The notes under the pieces were generated by a model. It was not told the DNA's origin. It did no database searches and saw only the letters and a program-made list of their open reading frames with translations. A stretch of DNA of 64,000 nucleotides, taken from positions 102,317,388-102,381,387 of the forward strand of contig OY978525.1 in NCBI GenBank assembly GCA_963854835.1, in the 5' to 3' direction. Below, in pieces: positions 26,137-36,306 of this stretch. Both the position numbers and the translations under genes were made by a program. The first letter of the stretch is position 1. Each line of letters opens with the position of its first letter. Source of the stretch: Megamerina dolium (lineage: Eukaryota; Arthropoda; Insecta; Diptera; Megamerinidae).

Positions 26137-26168
26137 CCACATCCTATCATACGCATGATAGGATGTGG
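26137..26168 (+). repeat. Perfect 14-bp hairpin at the 3' end of the LINE
   Basis: The left arm CCACATCCTATCAT (26137-26150) and right arm ATGATAGGATGTGG (26155-26168) are exact complements with a four-base loop ACGC. The hairpin abuts the right-hand direct repeat AATGTGA, so it forms the very end of the element. No poly(A) or simple-repeat tail follows. In LINEs the 3' end is the part recognised by the element's own reverse transcriptase, so a terminal stem could serve that role; this is inference. Confidence 0.85.
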
Positions 26169-26175
26169 AATGTGA

Positions 26176-26860
26176 TGATTTTAAGACTTTCAGAGCTGTA
26201 GTTGGGGAAATTTTTGGGGTCTCTTTGGGTAGTTCGAGATATCTCCTTCAATGGCGAGTTTGTTTGAAACGTCGTCATACAATCGCTTCGAGAAGTGTTC
26301 CCTCCAGTACCCTCTGGGCATCCGTGACCAGACTCACATTTTCGTCACGACAGTATGAGGCTCCGGGATTTAACCTGCCACTCAGGCGTTTGATTTTCTC
26401 AAAAAATGTTCAAGTCTCATGTCTGTCTCAACCCATCTCTATCTCCTCACACTCGCATCTATCTTACTCACTCTTCTTCCGCCTGAAAAGACTTTTTTTC
26501 GCACTGGTTTCCTCTCTATATCGCTCTTTAATAGCTCTCGTAGCATCTGCAGGCAGGTACTTTCTGTAGGCGCCGTCTTTCTCTGTGGTAGCATCCCGAC
26601 ACTCTTTACCACACCACTCATTCCTCAGAGGCCGGTAGCAACTGATTACCTCCTCGGCAGCAGTAATCACAAAGTAAGACATATGTGTCCACCGTAAGCA
26701 TGTATCATCAAATGGAGGAGTCTACATAAGCAGATTCGATTGTCAAGTGGCAAAACCATCTGCTGTCTTTGGTGATGCCTGAAAGCATGCCTACTATATG
26801 AAAATGATCAATTTGGTTTCTCGTTAGCGGATCTGGAGCGGATTTAGTACTACTAATTAA
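26176..26860 (-). pseudogene. RTE-like LINE fragment, endonuclease-RT linker
   Basis: On the minus strand the block at about 26450-26690 reads RNEWCGKECRDA, YRKYLPADATRAIKERYREE and LFRRKKSE. Further fragments resembling FFEKIKRL and a segment of the GASSCRDENGNLVTDAQ type run down to about 26250. This charged stretch lies between endonuclease and reverse transcriptase in RTE-like elements. It is broken by frameshifts. Orientation and order fit the reverse transcriptase fragment at 19.88-20.28 kb, as if one older element had been split by the LOA-like insertion, although roughly 100-170 residues between the two parts are missing. Confidence 0.6.
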
Positions 26861-27190
26861 TCATAGCGAGGGCAGTGGTCATAAATTTCTTCACATATAA
26901 GTTGAAATTTTTCGCACTGATACCGCTTGCATCCAGCCGTTCGTTCACAGATGAGAGCTGTGAGACTAGGCACCGCAATGTCTTTCTAACCATAAATCCA
27001 CATCCTAATTCATGCCTTTCTATATGACAACTGTAATATATATCACAAGACGCTCAGTCCTATTCCGTCCATCTCAATTCCTAAAGAGCGGTGATGATAC
27101 CATCCTTGTATTTTTCAAGGACATCAAGCTGAATAGAAGCTATAGGGGGTTGTAGAGGGATCATCAATCAAATGGGTACATCTTATCCGA
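26861..27190. other. Unassigned sequence, possibly worn LINE
   Basis: Mixed-composition DNA continuing from the RTE-like fragment. No frame or motif could be placed with confidence. Confidence 0.4.
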
Positions 27191-27198
27191 GTCATTTT

Positions 27199-28770
27199 TA
27201 TACCCTGCATAATGCAATATGCAAGGTATATTCATTTCGGTCAGATGTTTGTATCCACTTGAAGGAATCTCCGGAGATATAGACATAGATATATATTCGT
27301 GATCAGCGTCGATTAAATTTTCGATTTAACGATGTCCGTCCGTCCGTCCATCTGTCTGTCACCTGGCTGGTTCGCACGATAACTTGAGCAACTATTGAGC
27401 TATTTTGACGAAATTTAGCATAAGTAACCCTTGATCCAAGGGCACGGAGGGGATCCAAGGGCACGGAGGGCAAGTTAAAGATTTTCAAAATCTTTAACTT
27501 GCTATAATTCACATAATATACCACTTGGGACAACTGTATAACCTCACCAAAAGTGGGTGAGCCACTATTACTTTTTAGCGTACCTCTCATACAAAGTGTC
27601 TGTACTTCTTTTAAATTGAAACAGCTGTAACTTCTACAATCTTCTGTCCAGAATAACCATAATTGACACTTAGATTAAAATGGCAGTCGGAAATAATATG
27701 GCAGAAAATAAGCGTGCCACGCCCACTGCTTATTGGGGCTCCCATACAAAGTCGAGGGAATTAAACTAAAACTTTTAAGCTCCATAACTTACAAACCATT
27801 TAGCGTAGAATAACGTGATTTAAGGTATGGATTAATATTGTACGAGCAACTAGGCTCACAGGAAATGGACGCGCCATGCCCACTGTTTATCGTAGCCCCC
27901 GTACAAAATGACTGAAATTCTTTTAAATTGAAACAGCTGTAACTTCGGCAATGTTCTGTCTAGAATAACTATAATTGACACTTCAATTAATATGATAATC
28001 GGAAATAATCTGACAAAAAATCAGCGTACCACGCCCACTGCATATTGGGGCGCCCATACAAAGTTGAGGAAATTAAACAAAAATGTTAACCACCATAACT
28101 TACAAACTATTCAGCATAGAACAACCAGATTTAAGGTGTGGATTAGTATTACAAGAGCAAATATACTCACAAGAAATGGGTTAGCCACGCCCATTGTTTT
28201 TAGTGACTGCCATACAGAATGACTGAATTTCTTTTAAATTGAGATAGCTGCAGCTTCTGCATCCTTCTGTCTAGAACAATCATAATTAACACTTAGGTTA
28301 ATATGGTAGTTGTACATAATCTGGCAAAAAAGCAACATGACACACCCACTTCTTAATGGGGCTAACATACAAAGTTGCGAAAATTTTAAAAAATTTAAAC
28401 CGCTATAACTTATGAACTATTCAACGTAGGACAAACAAATTTAAGGTGTGGATTAATATTGAAAAATTAATTGGATTTACAAGAAAGAGGTAAGCCACGC
28501 CCACTTTTCATATAGCTCCCATACTAACATCGGATTTATCTTAAAAACCTCCTATAAATTATCCCTTTTAGAATTCTCATAACATACAAAGTACTTCGTC
28601 AAAGTCAGCCATATTTCGGGTGTAAATTAATAGTACAATATATGCAAAAATTGTTTTTCAAAAAGTGGAAATAAAGGAAAAATATGGATATTCGAGTAAA
28701 CTTTTTATATATTATCTACATATGCAGGGTATAATTTGGTTGGCCCCAGCCGACTGTAAGGAGATTTTTA
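27199..28770 (+). mobile_element. Repeat family P, copy 1: seven ~155-bp units between short inverted ends
   Basis: Begins TATACCCTGCATA (27199) and ends with TATGCAGGGTATA (28721) plus a conserved tail (TTGGCCCCAGCCGACTGTAAGGAG). The termini form a 13-bp inverted repeat. A CCGT-rich segment lies near 27331-27360. The body is a series of related units marked by CCACGCCCA and CCCATACAAAG at 27562, 27717, 27874, 28029, 28185, 28341 and 28495, so the spacing is 154-157 bp. A 19-bp direct duplication (27433-27470) replaces sequence present in copy 2. No transposase or other coding frame is seen; short frames are accidental. I do not recognise the family by name, though repeats with TATACCCTGCA ends and CCGT runs are common in flies. 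Confidence 0.75.
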
Positions 28771-29196
28771 TATTTTTCATTGGGTGTGAGTTTTTATGTG
28801 GCGGGCAGCAAACCTCTAAGCGAGGAAGTTTTCGCAACTCACCGCAACCACCTCCCAACATGTGTCAGGAAAAAGTTTACCGGTGATCACCACGAAGAGG
28901 GCAAACTGAAGTTGTCATCACATACCAAGCAGAACTAGCTACATGATGGGAACCTCATTAAAAATGAAGGTGCATTCACATAATGCGCACAGATAAGTGA
29001 AACAAAGATTACGCTAGCCTCAAGTTTAAACATAAACTTGATTTGGTAATATGATATTATACTAATTGTTGTGAAAGTATTTAATCTATGACATTAATAT
29101 CGACCATTTGTTGTTGAAAGATGGCTAATCATTAACATAAATGCTATAGCTATCATTGCTATCACCTATATCCATTGTTGCAAGCATTAATTACCT

Positions 29197-29844
29197 GTGG
29201 GTTGCAATCGAACTCATCAACATTTTCGTAGATGCTGTCTATATTTCTTTGGCTCTTTAGACATTTTATATGAATGGGATACACTTTGTTTTTATATTTT
29301 ATACATATTAGGCTCGTCCAAATTTGATATTTTTAATCATACATTCGTTTTTCACCTGAAGAAGGGGATTTGTCAGAACCTGTCAATAGTATGTCAACAG
29401 TTGATTGCCAGGGCTGACCAATATGGAGCAGATGACGTAGAATACAGGGCCCTTGCTTCATCCGACTACATATTATATTTTCAAAATCCATATTATTTTC
29501 CTTTAATTGTAAATTTCGATTCGATTTGCTTACGTAAACTTTTTTCAACTTTGCCAAATGAGCAAAAATTTTCCCATTTTATTATCAGCAAAACTTTTTC
29601 AGCACATAAAAAAAGTATATTCACAGAATTTGGACAGATCCAATATATGCACACTACGTCTACTCAAATCTTCAACCAATTTACATACAAATGCCACATC
29701 ATAATAATTAATTCATTGATTGCTTACTTAGAGAGTGGTCCTTTTAAATATTCAAACAATTCAATCATTATGATAAAGCATTATTATTGTCATTATACTT
29801 TTTATTTTATTTTATTATTATTATGCAGGATTATGGGTAAGTAG
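29197..29844 (+). CDS. Unidentified 215-codon open frame
   Basis: Starts with MGCNRTHQHF and ends at CRIMGK before TAG. I recognise no domain. The middle (CQQLIARADQYGADDVEYRALASSD, 29392-29466) has a more balanced, protein-like composition than the AT-rich ends, which read as low-complexity Ile, Tyr and Phe. The final codons overlap an intron-like acceptor (TTATTATTATTATGCAG ending at 29828) and a consensus donor GTAAGT at 29837, so the 3' end of the frame may be intronic. In DNA this AT-rich a stop-free run of this length is unlikely by chance, but that is a rough estimate. It may be a relic of an unidentified element or a host exon. Confidence that it encodes a real protein is low. Confidence 0.2.
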   Translation: MGCNRTHQHFRRCCLYFFGSLDILYEWDTLCFYILYILGSSKFDIFNHTFVFHLKKGICQNLSIVCQQLIARADQYGADDVEYRALASSDYILYFQNPYYFPLIVNFDSICLRKLFSTLPNEQKFSHFIISKTFSAHKKSIFTEFGQIQYMHTTSTQIFNQFTYKCHIIIINSLIAYLESGPFKYSNNSIIMIKHYYCHYTFYFILLLLCRIMGK

Positions 29845-30291
29845 TCAAGAAGAGTAGTAGGAAAAAAAAAACTGCATACAGAAAACATAACAATAACAAC
29901 ATATTGCCACAATGCATTAAGCCATTTATCAATTAGGTGCTTTTTTTCTGATTTGTCTCTCTATATCTCTCTTTTTTTTTATTTTATTTTATTTTGTTAG
30001 TTTTTTTTTTTTTTAATTTTTTTAAAATTCCAAGAAATTCGAACTGGTGCAATGGTATCAAATTCGATTCGTTTACACCGACATATCAATGTGCGTTATA
30101 ATGAAATTCCTTTAAGACTTGTTGCTTGCATACTATATACCTACCCTACATACGTCTATGTATGTATACATGCAGCACCACACGCACTAAGTCATAAAGG
30201 ACACGACAGCTACAACAAAAATATAATATTGGTGTGGTAGAACTTATCAGAGTAGCATAATAAAACTGTAGCCAGTGACTACGAGCAACCG

Positions 30292-30320
<29 letters not shown>
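30292..30320. repeat. (AAC)n microsatellite
   Basis: About nine AAC units. Confidence 0.93.
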
Positions 30321-30322
<2 letters not shown>

Positions 30323-30689
30323 ATAATAATGACAATGACGGCAGCAACAGGCTATATGCAACAATTGCTTCCAGTTGAATGCATTATGGTGCCCAACGAA
30401 GAGATATTGTTATTGCTTGCTTGCTATGCTACCTATTTTGCCGGTTATATTATATTCTGATTTTGTTTCAATGACGACAATGATGATAATAATGATGATA
30501 ATAACAATTATAATTATGTATTAAAAGGAATTGTCTCTTAAGCCTAAGCAAGAGTAGCGTTTGCATTGTGTTAATTAATATTTTAACGCTGCCGTATTGG
30601 ACTTATACTTATGTACCTCATTATATCTAATCCTTACGATACGCTACATAGATCACGTAGGCGATGGACCTATTCAATATAATCTACAT

Positions 30690-30759
30690 TATGATGATGG
30701 TGATGACGATGGTGATGACGATGGTGATGACGATGATGATGACGATGATGATGATGAGG
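30690..30759. repeat. GAT/GAC compound repeat with 12-bp units
   Basis: Three copies of GATGGTGATGAC run into GATGAT units. In one frame it encodes an Asp-rich run (DDGDDDGDDD) inside a 75-codon frame that is otherwise unremarkable. Confidence 0.9.
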
Positions 30760-30953
30760 ATACTATACAATATATTGTACATAGTCATCAAAGGTCAGTT
30801 TTTTTAACAATCACGCGCAATTGACTTCATCACGCAGGTAATATTTGGTATTACAAAATTACAAAAAAAGGGTGCATCGTTTATGATTACATTTTTGTTG
30901 TTTTCGATTTTTTTTTTTAAGAGTATTTCCGTAAGCCATTTAATTGTACATAA

Positions 30954-32545
30954 TTTTTATACCCTGCATAATGCAATATGCATGGTATATTCATTTCGGT
31001 CAGATGTTTGTGTCCACTTGAAGGAATCTCCGGAGATATAGACATGGATATATATTCGTGATCAGCGTCGATTAAATTTTCGATTTAACGATGTCCGTCC
31101 GTCCGTCCGTCCGTCCGTCCGTCTGTCTGTCACCTGGCTGGTTCGCACGATAACTTGAGTAAATATTGAGCTATTTCGATGAAATTTGGCATAAGTAATC
31201 TATGATCCAAGGGTACGGAGGGGATTGATATTGGGCATGATCGGTCAATAACCACGTCCACACCAAGCATTCAAAGCGACTAACCTCGAAATTTTCAAAA
31301 TCTTTAACTTGCTATAACTTACATAATATACCACTTGGGACAACAATATTTTGCACATAGAGTTATATTATACTACTATATAACCTCGCCAAAAGTGGGT
31401 GAGCCACGCCTACTTTCTAGCGTAGCTCCCATACAAAGTGTCTGTACTTCTTTTAAATTGAAACTGCTGTAACTTCTACAATCTTCTGTCTACAATAACC
31501 ATAATTGACACTTAGATTAACACGGCAGTCAGAAATAATATGGCAGAAAATCAATATGCCACGCCCACTCCTTTTTGGGTCTCCCATACAAAGTTGCGGA
31601 AATTTAAAAAAATGTTACCGCTTATAACTTGCAAACTATTCAGCGTAGAATAACGAGATTTAAGGTGTGGATTAGTATTGTTCGAGCAACTAGGCTTACA
31701 GAAAATGGGCGCACCACGCCCAGTGTTTATCGTAGCCCCCATACAAATTTTAAATTGAAACAGCTGTAACTTCGGCAATCTTCTGTCTAGAATAACTATA
31801 ATTGACACTTAAATTAATATCGTAGTCGGCAAAAATTTGGCAGAAAATCAGTGTGCCACGCCCACTCCTTCATGGGTCTCCCATACAAAGTCGAGTGAAT
31901 TAAACTAAAATTTTAAGCTCCATAGCTTACAAACCATTTAGCCTAGGACAACGAGACTTAGGGTATGGATTAATATTGTACGAGCAACTAGGCTCACAGA
32001 AAATGGGCGCACCACGCCCAGTGTTTATCCTAGCCCCCATACAAATTTTAAATTGAAACAGCTGTAACTTCGGCAATCTTATGTCTACAATAACCATAAT
32101 TGACACTTAAATTAATATCGTAGTCGGAAATAATCTGGCGAAAAATCAGCGTACCACGCCCACTTCATATTGGGGCTCCCATACAAAGTTGAGGAAATTA
32201 AACAAAAATGCTAACCACCATAACTTAGAAACTATTCAACGTAGGACACCAAAATTAAGGTGTGGATTAACATTGAAAAATTAATTGGATTTACTAGAAA
32301 GTGGTAAGCCACGCCCACTTTTTATATAGCTCCCATACTAAGCCTCGGAATTATCTTAAAATCCTTTTACTTCGTCAAAGTCAACCATATTTCGGGTGTA
32401 AATTAGTAGTATATGCAAAAATTGTTTCTCGAAAAGTTGAAATAAAAGAAAAGTTGGATATTCGAGTAAACTTTTTATATATAAATCTACATATGCAGGG
32501 TATAGTTTGGTCGGCCCCAGCCGACTGTAAGGAGATTTTTATAGT
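30954..32545 (+). mobile_element. Repeat family P, copy 2: seven ~155-bp units
   Basis: Starts with TTTTTATACCCTGCATA and ends at TATGCAGGGTATA (near 32491) plus GGCCCCAGCCGACTGTAAGGAG. The first ~230 bases match copy 1 almost exactly except for a longer CCGT run (31094-31130) and about 80 bases missing from copy 1. CCACGCC marks the units at 31404, 31559, 31714, 31856, 32012, 32154 and 32309. Spacings are 155, 155, 142, 156, 142 and 155; two units share a 13-14-bp deletion, so units appear to have duplicated in pairs. It lies in the same orientation as copy 1, about 2.2 kb away. No coding capacity is seen. Confidence 0.78.
31094..31130. repeat. (CCGT)n / (CTGT)n simple repeat
   Basis: Seven CCGT units followed by CTGT units inside repeat family P. 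The equivalent run in copy 1 is shorter. Confidence 0.9.
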
Positions 32546-33403
32546 TGTTATTGTAGAAAATAGTATACTACAACACAAGAAATAACATAAATAGGAGAAC
32601 AGTTCATAGGTCGGCACAGTCCTTAGAATGGGAGAATCATTATAAGAACTTATAGTGGAATTATATTTTGCTCTTACATTTTTCAATGCATAACTATATG
32701 GATTAAAATACATCGATTATTGGACATCAAACTGCCAACACGCATACGTAGAGTGCGGACAGAGCAAAATATCACAGCTGTGTTGTTGATGATCGTTACA
32801 TATCGATTCGGCGGCGTTCGCACCAATTGGGCCTCTGTTACTACACTACGTGGAAATTTTTGCGGAAGGATTTGCATGTAAAACAGTTTAAAAAACAGCT
32901 GATGCAAGAATTGAAGCCACACGACCTACCACAATGGCTAACTTTTGGTGAATGGGCGCTGGTAAAGTTGGATGAAGATCCACTTTTTTATCGGAAAATT
33001 ATATCAGCGACGTAGCTCATTTCTGGTGAACAATCAAAATTGCCGTATTTGGTGTGAAGGGCAGCCAGAAGCATTGCAAGAACTACCAATGCATCACGAA
33101 AAATGCACTATTTGGTGGCAGGTGGCATCATTGGACCGTACTTTTTCAAAAACGACGAAGACATGAACGTTACTGTGAATGGCAAGCGCTACCGTGCGAT
33201 GATTACAAATTTTTTTTTGCCCAAAATGGAAGAGTTGGACTTGGCTGACATTTGGTTCCAACAAGACGGTGCCACATGCCACACAGCACGCGAAACAATG
33301 GCCCAATTGAGAGGCGAGTTCGGTGAACAGTTGATTTCACGCTTGGGGCCGGTCAATTAGCCGCCTAGATCGTGCGATTTAACGCCTCTATTTTTTGTGA
33401 GAC

Positions 33404-33414
33404 TATGTTAAGGA
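33404..33414. repeat. Target-site duplication, left copy (SINE B)
   Basis: TATGTTAAGGA immediately before the SINE. An exact copy lies at 33783-33793 right after it, and joining the two flanks restores the transposase reading YVKD. Confidence 0.92.
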
Positions 33415-33782
33415 TGTGGGTGCCGTAGCTCAGTGGTTAGTGTGTTCGCCTTCTGATCTGTAGGTCGTGGGTTCAATCCCCGGCTGATGCATAACAAATT
33501 TAATATCGAAAAGATTTTTCTTTCGAATGGTACCCATCTGTCGGCAAGCAATTGGCAATTCTTCCGACAGTAACAACTTGCCATGAAAAAGCTTCTTAAA
33601 GAACTCTGTGACAAAGCTCAGAAAAAGTGATGTCACAAGTGTTCTGCCGTTCGGAACCGGCTAAAATAAGTAGGTCCCTTCTAATACTGTCCAAATTTAA
33701 GACGCACAACAGTAATGGAAGAGAAGCTCGGCCAATGAGCCCTTTGGGGCTTTAAGTGCCACATATTTATTTTTATTTTTTT
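33415..33782 (+). mobile_element. tRNA-derived SINE, copy B (368 bp)
   Basis: The reference copy of the family. The head GTGCCGTAGCTCAGTGGTTAG carries an A box and GGTTCAATCCC a B box, about 50 bases apart as in a tRNA. TTCTGATCTG in between resembles the anticodon arm of a tRNA, possibly Arg(TCT), but the assignment is weak. An unrelated ~290-bp body follows, with CTGCCGTTCGGAACCGGCTAA near its middle, and a 3' end GAGAAGCTCGGCC...GTGCCACATATTTATTTTTATT. The A/T-rich tail and 11-bp direct repeats show insertion by target-primed reverse transcription. It is non-coding and depends on a LINE for mobility. Confidence 0.92.
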
Positions 33783-33965
33783 TATGTTAAGGACCATGTC
33801 TATAGCGACAAGCCCGTAACGGTTGACGTACTAGAAGCCAACATTGAAGAATTTATTCGTGATATACCGGCCGATATGTTGGAGAGAGTATAACAAAATT
33901 GGACCCAGCGTATGAACCATTTGAGGCGCATCCGCGGTGAACTTTTACATTAAATTATCTTTAAA

Positions 33966-36297
33966 TATTGAATTATATAAATCGTTCTATTGACTCAAAG
34001 AAAGATTTCATACATTTCTCCAAATTTTATGTGTTTTTTTTATCAAATTTTTAAAAATCTCTCTTTACAATAATTTCCATACTTGGAGCGCATACTTAGC
34101 GTGTATTAACAAGCATTCTTTTTAAAAATTCCTTCCTCTACATTCCTAATATTTTCAAATATATGATAAAAAAACTTGATAAATCTTGATAAAGTATTAT
34201 ATAATATAAATGTTTTCAGTGAACTTTGCATAACCGTAAAGATCTTTCAGTAAAGCGTTATGCCGCCCAAAAATTGAAGTCATCCCAACCTAAGAACATT
34301 TCCCCTAAAAGTATAAAACCATTTGAAATGAATTGATTGTCTGTCAGTGAAAATCTTTTTAAAATTATCCTCTTATTAGAGTCAGTTTTTTTATTTCATT
34401 ATACCGTTGATTTTTCTAACCCACTCTAAATCTTCAAAACGCTTAACAATCTTGTAAGCAATGGTTTTATGTTCATTGCATTATATTCCTATGTATTTTC
34501 CTGTTCTTATTTACAATAAAAATAACAATTGATGCTTGAATTGGTTATTTTTATTTTTGTTTCGCATTATTCAGGGATTTCCAATGAAAAAATCAATATT
34601 CAAACAAAACGTGAGAATTCTTTGAGAGAGAAATTATCCAAAAAGAGAAACTACATACAATATTTGAGCAAAAAAAAAAAAGAAACTAATCAAATAAATT
34701 TCGAAGGTTACTTCAAAAGGATTTTAAAACAATGACACTAGAATAAAGGTGTTTTGTATTAGGGATGTGCGGTATTCTTCAACGTTCCTAAACAATTATT
34801 TATGTATACGTTAAATACGTGTGTAAATAGATATTTTATTTTCGACACATATCTATTTAGGTACTTGTACATCAAATTGAAGCGCATCATATGTTGCCAT
34901 TTAACAAAAATCTACTAAGGTACCCTTACAAAGAGTCACCGGAAATACACGTATGTATGTGTTGCATGTGTCATAACTACAATTTGTCATGGGAAAAAAA
35001 TATTATATCAATCATAAGTATTTGAAAATTATGGTTATATATATTAATTTAGTTAGTCATATTATTCTATGGCGATCCTGAATTAATATTAATAATATTA
35101 ATAAAAATTAAATCTAAATTATTCGTAGGAATTGAGCTAAAAATTTTGTGGGAGCACTTAAAATATTTATGAGTAAATTCTCAAAACTCTCTTGGATAAA
35201 AATAGTAAATTAATTTATATTTGGCAGTCTATTGATAATGATTATGATCGCTCGTGACAATAAGGCTATAATGAAGTGTACTAAAATCTAGAGAATGAAA
35301 ATGTTCCTCAGTTATGAAAGTCTCGATTTTCGAATACAAATTTATGACTCATCGATAACTACAATACACACTTGATTATTTTATAATTACTTCGTTACAT
35401 TTTGAATTTAATTTATTCTGCTTGCTTGAGACGAATCTGAAAAATGACATAAAATTTGCAATTGAAGACCATTTCGTGATACAAAACTAATTGAATTATT
35501 ATAGCTAAGATTGCTGCATAAATTTTGCTTTGCTATCAATTAAAAGTCTTGCTTCGGATATTTCTAAAAATATTTTAGATACATAAATTTCAAATAAATA
35601 ACCCAAAACTTGCACATATGAGACCAAAAAAAAAAAATGACCTCATTCACAATGATGAAACCAATGAGTTTAATGTACATACACACATATGTACATAATC
35701 AATAAAGCAAGTATCATTTAAAGTGATCTTAGTTATGTTGTGACAACTGAATTCTGTTGAGCAATTTGTCGCAATTAAAACATACGCAATACCATCAAAT
35801 TGACAATACTTATGCCAGATACTCCTATGTATGTACTCGTATGTATGCTCATATTCAATTCAATAACAAATAATAGCAACAACAACAACAACTCAGAGAA
35901 CATTACAACAACAACAAATGAAATAAAAAATTACTTACAATCCTAATAAAAATACAATATGCGCAATACGTCTCAAATGTACATACGCGTTATAGTGGAC
36001 GTTTTTATTTATTTACAATATTTAAATAGGCACACCTGCATTCCATTAGAATAAATGCACACACACGCATGCAATGAGTATAAGGTGTGAATGCGCCTTG
36101 CATATAGATAAAATTATTATTTACTAAATACATACATAAATGGTTATGTGCAATTACGAAATTATCTACGTATAGGTACTTACGTGTAATATAATTAGTT
36201 CATATAAACTAAAATACAATTTTGTATATTGTAATAGAAATTATTGCTATCTCTCAATGAATTATCACAATGTAAATTGTTGTTGTTACTTTATATG
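33966..36297. other. AT-rich non-coding DNA
   Basis: No gene seen. A TTTTATTTTTGTTTCGCATTATTCAG tract ending at 34573 has the form of a splice acceptor and is followed by a 53-codon Lys-rich open stretch. Without a matching donor or similarity I do not call an exon. Confidence 0.55.
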
Positions 36298-36306
36298 CCT
36301 TCGATA

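Larger units (their letters stand above)
20280..26168 (+). mobile_element. LOA-like non-LTR retrotransposon, nearly full length
   Basis: A 5.9-kb LINE, clearly richer in G and C than its surroundings. Order: 5' UTR (20280-20778), ORF1 (20779-22381), ORF2 with endonuclease, reverse transcriptase and RNase H (22371-26060), and a short 3' UTR ending in a perfect hairpin (26137-26168). The domain set and the RT motif GCPQGGVLSPILWN favour the LOA clade. The I clade is the main alternative, and clade placement is by memory of motifs. A 7-bp direct repeat AATGTGA lies exactly outside both ends (20273-20279 and 26169-26175) and fits a target-site duplication. ORF1 has at least one frameshift and ORF2 at least two, so this copy is dead. 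Confidence 0.85.
28771..30950. other. AT-rich DNA without a clear gene
   Basis: Contains one unusually long frame (29197-29844) listed separately, an AAC run, and a GATGAC/GAT repeat at 30690-30759. Nothing else with recognisable similarity. Confidence 0.55.
32735..33965 (+). pseudogene. Tc1/mariner-superfamily transposase, broken and split by a SINE
   Basis: A cut-and-paste DDE transposase relic. In shifting frames it reads RIRRVRTEQNITAV (N-terminal helix-turn-helix region), LKPHDL, WALVKLDEDPLFYRKII, a possible SDVAHF at the first catalytic Asp, NNQNCRIW, then a clear block GGIIGPYFFKNDE (33118), VNGKRYRAMIT and FQQDGATCHTA with the second Asp (33253-33285). After a stop at 33358 it reads PPRSCDLTPL and continues beyond the SINE as YVKDHVYSDKPVTVD and ERV. 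The third catalytic residue is expected directly after TPL but its codon is missing. An intact copy would place about 41 residues between the second and third acidic residues, suggesting a DD41D-type (rosa-like) element. Stops and frameshifts show it is long dead. Terminal inverted repeats were not found. Confidence 0.75.

Noticed and set aside
30597..30824. 75-codon Asp-rich frame
   Set aside because: The acidic run is encoded by the GAT/GAC repeat; the flanks show no conservation that I can judge.
27199..32545. CRISPR-like array from the ~155-bp periodicity
   Set aside because: Units are long, diverged and eukaryotic-repeat-like, without short identical repeats and unique spacers.
33420..33495. 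Stand-alone tRNA gene
   Set aside because: The tRNA-like head has poor arm pairing and is always followed by the same ~290-bp body in five copies, so it is a SINE.
33408..33636. 68-codon frames in SINE copies (also at 36452 and 38252)
   Set aside because: They recur because the SINE recurs; the element is non-coding.
34574..34735. Coding exon after an acceptor-like tract
   Set aside because: Lys/Asn-rich translation, no donor and no recognised domain.
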